DNA of 64,000 nt from Buxus sempervirens (Eukaryota > Streptophyta > Magnoliopsida > Buxales > Buxaceae), in contig OX387189.1 in the NCBI GenBank assembly GCA_947561395.2, positions 24,676,329-24,740,328 on the forward strand, read 5' to 3'. Of this stretch, positions 23,846-34,576 are shown piece by piece (position 1 is the first letter of the stretch; the number at the start of each line of letters is the position of its first letter). The translations under genes were made by a program, and so were the position numbers. The notes beneath the pieces are model-generated. The model searched no databases. It was given only the letters and a program-made list of their open reading frames with translations, and was not told the origin of the DNA.

Positions 23846-23850
23846 TAAGA
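23846..23850. repeat. Target-site duplication TAAGA, right copy
   Basis: Matches 13426-13430. After removing the element and one copy, the two sides join into the sequence that survives uninterrupted in the left arm around 11018-11048. Confidence 0.95.
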
Positions 23851-24478
23851 TATGACTTCGTTGGTGGGGACATGTATTAGCACCTTCTTGCGAGCATTCA
23901 CTTGTCGTCCTTCCGAAGTCTCAGTTGTTGGGTCCTTGCGGTGAAATACGCCGTTCTCGAACACCAAACCCCAATCATTCGGCAGTAAATGCTGGTACTT
24001 GATTTGTTTTAGTTTGGTTTTTTGGGTTGTGAAGGACAGTAATCAAAGAGTGATGAACAAAAAGAGCAGGTAGAGGGGAGTAGATTGGAGTGTTCTTATG
24101 GAACAGTAAGGATGATGGGTGAAGGGTTTATATATGTTTAAAATGTGAGGAGTTGATGAGATTAAGACAAAAGAAGCAAGAGAAAATCTTTTTGGAAGTT
24201 TGACAAGCTATAAAGAAGTATTTTATGTTTTGTTCGCCTTTGGAATAGAATTGATATAATGTGGGTGCCGTTTGGTTTAAATAAGAGGGTATAAGGATGT
24301 CATAAGAGTGTGATTTGGGACACACATACTATTTGTGGGTGAGGGATAAGGAGAATATTCGGATTTTAAAGTCCCCACGCCCAATCACATTGGAGGGGAA
24401 TCCTGGCATGATTGTTTATTTACTCAACTTTACATGTTAACTCATCAAAACATTTTCGAGTCAGCCATGTTCAAAGCA
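23851..24478 (-). repeat. Right arm of the inverted duplication, outer part
   Basis: Reverse complement of left-arm positions about 10717-11024 and 9213-9522, with the 1.2-kb hairpin-array segment missing between them at about 24150. Similarity stops at GTTCAAAG (24472-24479). Confidence 0.9.
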
Positions 24479-26028
24479 CTATAATAGATGTTGAAAGTGC
24501 TAAACTCTAGTGAATGTAATCTGGCTTAAGTCATTTAACATTTCAAATGTATAAGCTGCCATGGACCTTTAAGTTCACCAATCATCCCATTAAAGGGGGG
24601 CCAAACTGAATCCCTTTTCAGTTTATTTCTACAACTGAAAAAAATAAAATAAAAAAAGGCACAAGAAAGAGGCTGCAAAAAGGAGGAGAAGAAAATTCTA
24701 AAGCCAAGGAGAGTTGTGGAATCAATAATGTTGAATGAAGAAAGACTTCCTTAACTTATTATATTTGGACTAAAACTACTGAAATAATGGAAAATAATAT
24801 AATGAGAAAGAATCCAAAGCAGATGATGGATCATGATTGGGAAGGAGAGAAAAAAAAATTAAAATGGAAGTCTTTTTCCTCTCTGTGTTTGATTTCACTT
24901 GCAGTCAAGGTGGGTTTTTTTGGATACTTGTTTGTTACTGCAAACGAAAGATATTAGTGTGAGAAGTATACGAAAATAAGAGGGGGTTTAAATGAAGCAT
25001 CCCAAAACAAGTTTATTTAGTTTTGTGGCACCCAACTGTCTTCAATTAGAAGTAGAACCATAATTATTTACAAAAATATGTTACAGCAACTGTTATGTCT
25101 CAGGTACTTACTTCTAGAGCATGTTGGATCATGTTGTATTAGTCCATTTATTAAATTTCTGATGTTATATTTTTTTTACTTGCTTTTTCAAAGATTTAAT
25201 TCACGTGAAAGCTTTGGTAACAGTTATAATATAGATGCTCTCAATGTTTGTCCTCCTCCTTATTTGGTTATTTCATTTTGTAAGGGTTCTATAGATTTTT
25301 ACAGTGAAGGTGGCTTTCTTCATCTGATTGTGAGTTCCTTTGTGTCACCAACTTGAATTTGGTAAGTGTAATTCCCATTGGTCTATTTTGCATAACTCTA
25401 CCCTCCATTTATCATCCTCATTGAAGAATTTTGTTAGTTGATATTTGCTTCATGGTTAAGCTCTCAATGTTTAGCCTCCTCCTTATTTGGTAATTTCATT
25501 TCGTTAGGGTTCTATAGATTTTTATAGTGGAGGTGGCTTTCTTCATCTGATCATGTGTTCCTTTGTGTCACCAACTTGAATTTGGTAAGTGTAATTCCCA
25601 TTGGTCTATTTTGCATAACTCTACCTTCCATTTATCATCCTCATTGAATCTGTGCCAGAGAGCACATTAAGAATGGATTGATCACATAATTAATTAAAGC
25701 CTCAAAATCCTGCACATGCGCCATGTGACATCTTTCTTGGGTGTAACTAAGTAAAGAAAGTGACTACACAAAGTATCTTCTGCAGGACTAATGAGCTGAT
25801 TAATAAGGTTTGGCAATGAGATGGTGGACCAAAAAATGATTTGTAGCTGAACATTGTGCATACAAGTTAAGCCTTCAATCAATTCTTCAGGTTTGAGGCC
25901 AAAAAATTGTTGAATAGGACCCTAGAGCAGCTGCAATTTCTATTCGCACCAGAATTTCCTTGAACAACTAGCCCCCATATAGACTTTTTCAATCTTTCAG
26001 AAGCTTCAAACTGTTTTTAAGTGCTTAT
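24479..26028. other. Unassigned A/T-rich stretch before the Ogre element
   Basis: No gene seen. It contains the spaced duplication at 25237-25648. The last five bases, CTTAT at 26024-26028, would be the left target-site duplication of the Ogre element, but the right copy lies outside the window. Confidence 0.5.
25237..25648. repeat. 189-bp direct duplication, 223-bp period
   Basis: 25237-25425 and 25460-25648 both begin GCTCTCAATGTTT and end CATCCTCATTGAA, with scattered differences. The 34-bp gap is unique. Short ORFs crossing it are not convincing. Confidence 0.9.
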
Positions 26029-26519
26029 TGTAAGCACCTCATTTTTGCGCTCCCGGAAGTGCCGGGAATGCAAACCCTAGATAGAAAGTCAAACCCTAAG
26101 GGGTGAAAATTTGACTTTTTGATCAGGTGATAATTGACCATCTTGCTCCATGTTAGTGAATAGATAATCTCGACACGGTTCTAACGCAACTAAGTTTGCT
26201 GGAATCGGAGTCCGGATGAGGGACTTCGAGCCGGTCAAACTTGAGAATGAGCCGAAAGTTGACTTTTGGCTGAATCCCGAGCCAGGTGTTTAGCCCAATC
26301 CCAATGGATAGAGGACTTCGATACGGTTCCAACGCAATTGAGTTTGCTCAAATCGGAGTCCGAATAGAAAAGATATGAGCAGTCAAAGCTAAGGGCATTA
26401 TGGGAATTTTAGCGATGCCACATGGGATGCCACGTGTGCACAAGGAGTGCTCACATGGGATGCCACGTGTGTGCATGGGAGGCCACGTGGACCCAATGAG
26501 TGCTTCACATGTGTCACCT

Positions 26520-26850
26520 CCCAAGCAACCCTTCCTCTCCCCAAGACATGTGTCACCTCCAATGCAACCTTCCACCTCCCAAGAAACCTTTCTCTTCCCA
26601 AGCAACCCTTCCTCTCCCCAAGACACCTTTCCTCTTCCCAAGCAACCCTTCCTCTCCCCAAGACATGTGTCACCTCCAATGCAACCTTCCACCTCCCAAG
26701 AAACCTTTCTCTTCCCAAGTAACCCTTCCTCTCCCCAAGACACCTTTCCTCTTCCCAAGCAACCCTTCCTCTCCCCAAGACATGTGTCACCTCCAATGTA
26801 ACCTTCCACCTCCCAAGAAACCTTTCTCTTCCCAAGCAACCTTTCACCTC
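26520..26850 (+). repeat. 117-bp tandem array in the 5' LTR, about three copies
   Basis: CCAAGACATGTGTCACCTCC starts at 26541, 26658 and 26775, an exact 117-bp spacing. Each unit also contains shorter CCCAAGCAACCCTTCCTCTC-type sub-repeats. The 3' LTR has only two copies (62454 and 62571). Confidence 0.92.
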
Positions 26851-26951
26851 CCAAGAAACCTTTCACCCCCATGCAATCTTTCATCTCCCCAAGGCAACCA
26901 TCCATCTTCCATGATTTAAAAGAATAAATTTTTCTCCAAGACTTCCAAGAA

Positions 26952-26983
26952 GGGGGGGGGGGGGGGGGGGGGGGGGAGGGGGC
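26952..26983 (+). repeat. Poly-G tract
   Basis: 25 consecutive G (26952-26976), one A, then five more G. The 3' LTR has 15 G at 62748-62762. Could fold as a G-quadruplex; run length should be checked for assembly error. Confidence 0.9.
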
Positions 26984-27349
26984 GCTACCATTCGAATGCT
27001 CCAACCCTCTCTCCCACTTCTCTTGACTTCTAGCTCTCCAAGATTAGCTCCCATTCGAACACCTCCACCCCAGCTCCCATTCGAACTCCTCCCTCTAAAG
27101 AGCTCTCTTCCACCCTCTCCAATCTCCTCCATTCGAACCACTCCCCTCCATCTCTCTTGGCTTCTCACAAAATTACCTCTCCTTTATCTCTTCCTCTCCA
27201 TCTCCATCCAAGCAAGTGGAAGTGCTGATTGTGTTTGGTGCTGCCAAGGACGAGGTTACAGCTACGTTTTGGCTTCAAGGTGGTGTCTCCACCTTCCACA
27301 AGGGCTAAGGAAACCCCAGGTATTGCTTCTCACCTTGTTTTGTTTCACA

Positions 27350-27359
27350 TATATAAAAG
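27350..27359 (+). promoter_or_regulatory. TATA-like box in the Ogre LTR
   Basis: TATATAAAAG, conserved in the 3' LTR near 63135. A plausible core promoter of the element; the transcription start is not shown by the sequence. Confidence 0.35.
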
Positions 27360-28415
27360 TGGAAGTTTTCTGGGTATGATAATTGGCATGAGTTATCCTC
27401 TTGCTGTTAATCTGTCCAAGGGCCTTTAAGGCCTATATTTGTTCTTCATTTTGGTGCATGGAGGTCTCTAAGGGTAAGAGAGACCCCACGTTTGGTTCCA
27501 CACGAGAATGGGAGAGAGTCTACTTCACTTTAGGTCCCATTAAATTGCTATCTTGTGTGATTTTAAGAGGAGAATGCTCCTCTGTTTTCATTCTAATGTA
27601 CCCCTAACAGCCCCATCTTCCCTTCTTGATATTCCTTCTATTCCCTCACCTTTGCTTATGGATTTTCTGGTGGTTTTCTTTTATTGGTGTCTGTGCCACC
27701 CATTGACATGGACATAGCAATAGGATTGGTTTGTTTTTATTTCCTCTCTTACTTGATGTGTGCATGAGCATGTGTTCTAGTCCTTTGCGGATTATTGTTT
27801 CTTTTATATGTATGTACTCAAAGCATGATCCCTCACCCCTTTTCCTTGCTGTTCTTCATCTCCAAATACATGCTTCTTTTGTTGTAGCCATACCTCCTGG
27901 TCATGCATTTGCTCAGGTCAAGAACATGCTCCCGCCATCTCTTACCTCCTCCATATACCAAACCATATAGGTTGCTGCCAGGAACAGTAGTGGGCCTTGG
28001 TGTTACTGCTGTTCCCAGTAGATTGACACCCACCGAGGCCCCACTGGTCCTTGGCAATTTCTTGTTTTCCAGCACCAAGCAGCACCCCCTGAGTAGGAAC
28101 CCCATTTCCCTTCCTTTATATTTCTTCACCTTGATTTCCAAACCTAACATCTTAACTTGCAGCCTGGTTTTTGTATCATGCTGGCTCCTTTAGTTTACTT
28201 TTTAGACATGAATGCATGTTTGCTTTTTTCCCTTTTAGTTTGCTGATCTGATGAAAACAAGAGACTAAAATAGGGACACATTGGTCCATGTTTGGCAGCT
28301 ATGGATGGTTAGGAGATGAGGTGGTAGCAGCCTCATTTCTCCCCCAGTGCATCCTTGCCTCTGTTGGAAAATCCCAAAAGAGGAACCAAAGGAGGTTTCA
28401 CCCGTACCTGAACCA

Positions 28416-28655
28416 ATGTGGGCCTTCTCAGGGGCCCACATGAATGGTAGAGGGCCCTAGGAAACCCAAAGGAACCACCCCAGGCCAAAAATCCTGAAAA
28501 TTGACTCTTTGAGGGTGATCTGACAACTCAGGTCGGATCACCATATATCTGTTTATAGCAGACCATTAGGGTCGGCTATATTAGTTTTGCTTGTATCCGA
28601 CCTCCCTGGTCAGATACATTATTATTTATCCTTAGCCGACCTGATTGGTCGGCTA
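28416..28655 (+). repeat. Hairpin cluster in the Ogre 5' LTR
   Basis: ATGTGGGCC/GGCCCACAT at 28416-28441 is a perfect 9-bp stem. Four hairpins follow that share the inner stem YGACC/GGTCR but have different outer stems: 28514-28542 (GGTGATC/GATCACC), 28554-28580 (TATAGC/GCTATA), 28593-28617 (GTATC/GATAC), 28633-28655 (TAGCCGACC/GGTCGGCTA, perfect). Loops are 5 to 7 bases. The first three each have one wobble or mismatch. Confidence 0.85.
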
Positions 28656-29712
28656 CTTGGCTGAATTGCATTTTTTTTTTATATTTTCTTGATTGTAGGG
28701 TCTTTGTAAGTTGTTTATAACCAAACCAACTGAACCAACCGGGTTTTCGGGTCACCCGGAAACCCAACATGGTACCTGGACCTTCGGTCCAATTTGGAAC
28801 ATCAGTGGGCCTTCCAACGGGGCCCACCAAGCCCGATAAACAGGAAAGCATGCAAATAAGCAAGATTAAGTGAAATTAACCAATCAAATCGGATGGGCCA
28901 AACCTAATGCGGCCCACCCAAGCTTTGTTTGTGGAATGATGTTTAAATTGTGTGGTTTGGCCGAGACCAAGGGCAAGGGCCTATCGGGCCCGCCAAAGCC
29001 CACCAACCAACCAAGGGTTCAAAACCTTAAACTTCAAGAACATGGGTTTTCAAGCCTAGGATTGGACTACGGGCCCCAAGCCCCAATGTCCACAACCCTT
29101 TGGTGAATCTAAATAAGATAATTTGAAAACATTTTTGGCAACCATCATGGGGGCCCACCTAGGGGCCCGCAAATCAATGCAGACCCACTTGTTACATGGA
29201 AATCACATAAATGCTCTAATTAAACTTTAAGTAAAGTCAATTCACTTCACCAAAGCCTACAGGGCCTCCTAGGCTTAGCCAGAGGCCCACATTGGCACAT
29301 AGGCTTACCCAAGCCCACCAAGGCAACCGTGGGCCTTCCAACGGGGCCCACCCAATCAGACTCAGATCACCTAAGTAAAGCAAGATAAAATCAACTAAAG
29401 GGACCCACACCACTTAGGTGGTCCCGCCAAGACCTAACTAAATGGCATGCTAGATTAGGAATCGGGTGAGAACTAAATAGAAAGCTGACTCAATCCTAGG
29501 AAACTCTAAGGGACCCGTCAACCGACGAGGCGGATCCGGGTGTCTACGGACTTCCTCGGACCGCAAATGAGACCTTACTTAGAATCTCAAGCCGCAGACC
29601 AACCAATTAGACTAACTTAGGCACCCAGGTGTCTGCCTGCACCCCATCAGGTGGTGGCGACTCCGATTTCCCGTTTTCTACCCGTGCGACCATTTTTCAG
29701 GCGCGCACAGCC

Positions 29713-29730
29713 TGGCGACTCTGCTGGGGA
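29713..29730 (+). other. Primer-binding site of the Ogre element, tRNA-Arg type
   Basis: TGGCGACTCTGCTGGGGA, three bases after the LTR. It is complementary, with one mismatch, to the 3' end of a plant arginine tRNA as I recall it, the usual primer of Ogre/Tat elements. Confidence 0.85.
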
Positions 29731-31245
29731 CCCCTCAGCCCAGTAGGACCCTGTTTAGACTGAGTCAGCTTAAGAGGGATTTGGTTGAAATTTAGGAACT
29801 CTTGCTACCCCGTTTAACAAGGCACAGAATACACGTAATTATGTGTTCTGGGGAATCCTGTCACAAGGACGCGATAATTACCTAAGGCAAGTGGAATTTA
29901 AGTGGTCCCCTGTGACCCTCCACTTACCTGGGGATTCTCCCAGGACATCGTAAAACGTACCAATTCTGCACCTTACTATACGAAGCAGTAAGGATTCCTT
30001 TATCACCTAAATCCAGACAAAACTCACCCGTGTAGACACAGCACGCAGCCCAAGTGCACACACGGGCACGCCACCACACCGTGGTTGGATTTTTTTTTCC
30101 ACATCTATGTGATGAACTGCGTGGGGTGACACGCACGAGGGAGGCTACGTGGATGATCCGACCCTGGATAGATGAGTGAATCGGACACTGCTACTTCTTT
30201 ACCAAAACTTAGACCTCTCTAGCAGCCTACCCTTCTGATTCCTACAAACTGATCTTTGGGATGGTATTAGCACCTACGCTCCCGTGGCTTGCCAGGGAAA
30301 GCAGGGTAAACCCATCCCCCCAGTTTTCTGGAGTCCATTAGCACCACCAGTTTCTTACCGTGGCACGCGAGGATCCAGTACTTGTCCAGACCCTTGTAGG
30401 CTTATGTCTCGGGCTGGGAATCCTTCCCCACCTAACGTTTCTAAATGAACTCTACGTTGAGCATGTGAGGGTGAGTAGGAGTTGAATGATGAATACTAAA
30501 ATTGAAATAAAATCCAGAGTCCATTAGGGGCAGCAACCCCCGCTTTTTGCATACAAAATTGAGTAAACCCTAGATTCCGGGCTACCTCAGCCCTAATTTA
30601 GGAAGCTAACCTAACTTTGATCAGGGGAACCACCCCAAATCCATGCATTGAGTCCTGTATGCTATGGGTCTTGACCCATTAGAGTCCGCTGGGAGCACTT
30701 TAAGTCCAGATTGGTCTTTTAGAGCATATGAAAGCCGGCCAGATCAGACAAACAGATGAAAGCAGGCCAGATCAGAACAAGGGCACTAAACCCTAGATCT
30801 AGGAATTTTTAGCCTACCCGCTTGGAAGGCAATTTGTACCCTCCCTTTTGGCTCCCAACAGCCTTAAGGATGAATTCTTTACAGCTTTGTAAATATTTTT
30901 GTAAACCTTCGCCCTCGATGGTAAGTTGTAATTTTTGCTGTGGTTCGACACCGGAAGTAGATGAAATAACAGATGAAAGATAGAAAGACTAATCAGGACT
31001 TGAGTGTGCTCCTCTACACAGGTATGTCTAGGAGTCGCGCCTTCACTGGTGCCAACCCTTAGGACCACACACCATGTGTACCTAAGTTAAATTCCGCATT
31101 GCTTTATCTTTTGCTTTATTCTGTGAAGCATGTTAGAACTACTAAGTAGATAGCCCTTTTACTTAGGATTATGCATACTTTAGGACTAATTGAGAGTTTG
31201 GTGTGGAACCTTAAACTGATTTGGAATTTCGATTGGATAGTTGGC
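29731..31245 (+). other. Ogre leader before ORF1
   Basis: About 1.5 kb without a supported coding region. Begins with the segment after the primer site and runs to the ATG of ORF1. Confidence 0.6.
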
Positions 31246-32678
31246 ATGGCATCGTCATCCTCATCTGAGAGAATCCGCTTCCCTAGAATAGAGAAGTGCG
31301 CCTGGGATACCCCCTGGATCCGTTCTTGGACAAGGCAGCTCCAAGGGAGTGAGCAGATTGAATGGGAGCACAAATACCGTATGGGACAGACTTTGTCCCT
31401 GTTAAATGTGCCGATCAACTGGGATATGATCCAAGCAGCCTTGCTTTTCTGGGATCCCCAGCTTTCAGTGTTTCGATTCGGGATCAACGAGTTGACTCCC
31501 ACAATTGAGGAACTTGACCTGTTCCTCCGATTTCGTGACTTAGGAGAACCCGCTAGGCCAAGTCTCAAAGAAAGTTACAAGAATGAAGCTTGAGTTTTCT
31601 TTGGCCTCTCAAGGGGAGAATTCCAGACCTTAGGAGGTGACAAATCATTTACTCGGGTCTCTAAAACATTCCTAGCTGAGAAAATGAGAAACAAAAAGCA
31701 GGAAAGACCCCGGGCTTGGTTTGACACCTTCATCCTTGTGGTTCTATCACAAATCTTCTTTCCAACTAGGGGAGACACCATTAATTTGGCCCTCATGGAA
31801 ATTGTGGATCAACTCAGGGCGGGGTACCGAATCATGCCACTGATCCTAGCTCAACTGTTCCATTCCCTGACTTTGTCCAAAAACAGAACTCGGAGGTTTC
31901 AAGGGTGCGCTCCCCTTCTCCACATTTGGCTGCAAGACCACCTGATGGTGTCATCACCTGCAGTGCATATTACAAGGCAACCGGTGACAACATCTATTGG
32001 TTGGCTCAAAGAGAGATCAAACCAGACCTACCCGCTCGTGAGGATTGGTTTAACCACTTTCTCCGCCTGAAGGGAGAAACGGACATTAGATGGTGGGGTA
32101 CATACAACATCCCCTACACCCCCATCATAGCTTTCAAGAAAAGAGAGGGCCTTTCCCTGATAGGACTCACCCATGCCGTGCCGTACTATCCGATTCGGGT
32201 TCTGAGACAGTTTGGGAAACCGCAGGGGATCCCAGTCAAGGATGACATGAGCAGTTTGATTGGTCCACTCACTAAGGGACTAAGGACGCAACTGCTAACG
32301 AAGTGGAAGACAATTTGCATATATCGAGAAGACGTCTTCACCGAATTACACTTTCAAGACTACGAGCAGTGGATAGCTCGGGAATTTTGCCACGACGGCC
32401 CCCCACCTCTTCAGCCTGTTGCTTCAAGCGACATTCCAGTTCTGCCCCCTAACACATATAGGGACAGGGTGGCCGAACTACAGGAGACTCACTCCCGTAT
32501 CCATTCAGCTTATGTTAATTTGGAACGGGAGAATAGGCAGGCCAATATGGCCTTGCAACATGAATTGGAATTGGTGCGCAAACGCGCCGAGGAGGACCGA
32601 CGTCTGTGGAACAAGCTTCTGAGCGCCTTGAGGAGGCAAGATGTGTCCTCCCACTATGATGATGACCAACCTAGCTAG
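31246..32678 (+). pseudogene. Ogre ORF1, broken by one stop and one frameshift
   Basis: Likely start at the ATG at 31246 (MASSSSSERIRF). The frame is open to a TGA at 31591-31593, continues in the same frame past it to about 31950 (WLQDHL region), then the coding signal moves to the next frame (the frame open at 31905-32678), which implies a one-base loss or two-base gain near 31947-31960. The N-terminal part (FWDPQLSVFRFG, TPTIEELDLFL) and the middle (GCAPLLHIWL) resemble the plant-specific ORF1/DUF7745-like proteins found upstream of gag in Ogre elements and in host plant-mobile-domain proteins. The C-terminus (from about 32480) is a charged coiled coil. Function of ORF1 is unknown in the family. 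Its position between leader and gag supports the Ogre assignment. Confidence 0.75.
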
Positions 32679-33029
32679 AATTTGGTTTTGTTGTATTTTG
32701 ATGAATATGCTAATGTACTATGAGCCGCTGCGGCACCTTTTTTTTTTTTAAGCATGAATTGCCTTTCTATTCTGTTATGTGTTCAAACTTAACAAAACAA
32801 GAACCTGAAATAAAAGAACTAATTCCCTCAAATAGGGCAACTCGGTCTCCAATAGACCATCTCTCTCAATAAATTGCAGAATTTCTGGTCGCTGCAACCC
32901 CTAACTCTTTTAATTGCATCTCTTTCATTGAGATCCTGAAAACCAGCAAGTGTTTAAAACACCCAAGAATTTGAGCTCAGATCACACCCGTCTGTATCTT
33001 TCCCAAGATCATTCGGTCAAATTTCTTTA
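32679..33029 (+). other. Spacer between ORF1 and the tandem array
   Basis: A/T-rich, no ORF or repeat recognised. Confidence 0.5.
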
Positions 33030-33526
33030 GGGCACCGAAACCGCCGACGGATGAGTCAGATATTGGTGGAGGAGCGTCTTGGCATAGCCTACCCCATTTA
33101 GTGACACCGAAGCCGCCGGTGATTGAATAAGATATTGGTTGCGGAGCGTCCGGGTACTACTAGCCGAATCCTTTAGGGCACCGAAACCGCCGACGGATGA
33201 GTCGGATATTGGTGGAGCAGCGTCCTGGCATAGCCTACCCCATTTAGTGACACCGAAGCCGCCGGTGATTGAATCGGATATTGGCTGCGGAGCGTCCGGG
33301 TACTACTAGCCGAATCCTTTAGGGCACCGAAACCGCCGACGGATGAGTCTGATATTGGTGGAGGAGCGTCCTGGCATAGCCTACCCCATTTAGTGACACC
33401 GAAGCCGCCGGTGATTGAATCGAATATTGGCTGCGGAGCGTCCGGGTACTACTAGCCGAATCCTTTAGGGCACCGAAACTGCCGACGGATGAGTCAGATA
33501 TTGGTGGAGGAGCGTCTTGGCATAGC
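33030..33526 (+). repeat. 146-bp dimeric tandem array, left segment
   Basis: Units start with GGGCACCGAAACCGCC at 33030, 33176, 33322 and 33468, exactly 146 bp apart. Each unit is itself a dimer of two related halves (about 72 and 74 bp, second half starting at CACCGAAGCCGCCGG), so this is a small higher-order repeat. It lies between ORF1 and gag of the Ogre element and continues at 50753 on the far side of the nested insertion. ATAGC at 33522-33526 is the left TSD copy of that insertion. Confidence 0.95.
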
Positions 33527-34130
33527 TGTAGACACCCAAAAATTGCACGATTTTTGATAAATCTTGAAGGAGAGAAATATTTTATTTAATTTTCAATTCT
33601 TAGCATTGGGTTTAAGATCCTTAACCCATTTGAATCCAAAGCCGCAAAGGAAAAGGCCCGAATTCAATCTTTTATGCAAAGTCAAACTTTTTCGGGTTGA
33701 ATTTTGTTGACTTTTGACCCCAGAAAATGAAATATTTTTTAAAGCAAGATTTAAAGATAATTTTTCCCGGTAATCAGGTTTTTAGCAATGTTATTGCATA
33801 AATGAATTTTTTGAGATTTTTAATCTTGACGAATACCTTGGTATTAACATGTTCAATCTTTTTACCGGACCTGAAAAATCGGAATTTAGCCTGGAACTGG
33901 AAAGTTGACTTTTTATTCACTTGGAATTTGGGTCTGGAAATATTTTTAATGGATTCAAATGGGGGGGTGTTTGCTTATTTACATGTAATATCTTAAGTAA
34001 ATGGAGATTAAAAAATACGAGGACATTTACTTAAACGATATTACATGTAAATAAGCCTGGCCTGTGCAGCTAAGGCTCAAAACCAACCAAAAGTGTGCTG
34101 ACCGTGGTATGTATGCGGTTTTTTATAATC

Positions 34131-34367
34131 TCGGTTTCAACCGCTCTGTATGTGCGGTTGCAACCGCACAGACAGCACGGTTCAGGTCCTTGCTTGTTGC
34201 GCTGGCGGCCACGTGGCTTCGCGAAGCTTCGGCCGTTAAGCCGCGTGGACAGCACTCAATTAAAGCATAACTGAATTGAACCGCCCTGTATATGCGGTTT
34301 GGTCAAATTTGTATTGAACCGCACTTTGAGTGGCGGTTCTGTAGAAACCGCACTGAGTATACGGTTT
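34131..34367 (+). promoter_or_regulatory. Cluster of AACCG...CGGTT inverted half-sites upstream of the TATA box
   Basis: Pairs at 34139-34159, 34279-34299, 34317-34338 and 34345-34367, all AACCGC or AACCG facing GCGGTT or CGGTT with about 9 to 11 bases between. A perfect 20-bp palindrome, TGTGCGGTTG plus its complement, is at 34151-34170. AACCG is a known core of plant MYB-type binding sites; MYB control of the LTR is an inference. The cluster sits 200 to 430 bp upstream of the TATA-like box and is repeated in the 3' LTR. Confidence 0.6.
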
Positions 34368-34567
34368 TGGCTGTTTCGAGGCTTTGCGAAATGGCTCGAT
34401 CTCTGAGCTTTATTTACGCATATTACCTCTCTCTTAGGGACTTGAACTCCCTATTTCACCCTCCGAAACTTGCTGAATTACACCAATTCAAGCCTTGGAG
34501 GAGATTTGGAATAATCTAGAAGGCCTTTTTGGCCTACCCTTGGGACTCTTCTACCCTTGGCTTGGCC

Positions 34568-34576
34568 TATAAATAG
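34568..34576 (+). promoter_or_regulatory. TATA box of the gag-only Tat LTR
   Basis: TATAAATAG in context CTTGGCCTATAAATAGAGAG, identical in the 3' LTR at 48918-48926. A classical plant TATA box; transcription would begin about 30 bp downstream. Confidence 0.65.

Larger units (their letters stand above)
26029..29709 (+). repeat. 5' LTR of the Ogre element
   Basis: 3681 bp, TG at 26029 and CA at 29708-29709, immediately before the primer site. It matches the visible part of the 3' LTR from 61929. Contents in order: a short Gypsy-like head, a 117-bp repeat array (26520-26850), a poly-G tract, a C/T-rich segment, a TATATAAAAG-like box at 27350, and from 28400 a segment dense in GGGCCC/GGTCGG hairpins. 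The repetitive open frames at 26347-26919 on both strands are by-products of the 117-bp array. Confidence 0.9.

Noticed and set aside
26347-26919. Overlapping ORFs of 91-218 codons on both strands with repetitive peptides
   Set aside because: They arise because 117 is divisible by three, so the LTR tandem array keeps frames open on both strands; the 3' LTR copy gives the same artefacts at 62248-62810.
34064-34519. ORFs of 61-75 codons repeated word for word at 48414-48869
   Set aside because: They lie in the two LTR copies and span the AACCG palindromes; no coding signature, identity is due to LTR identity.
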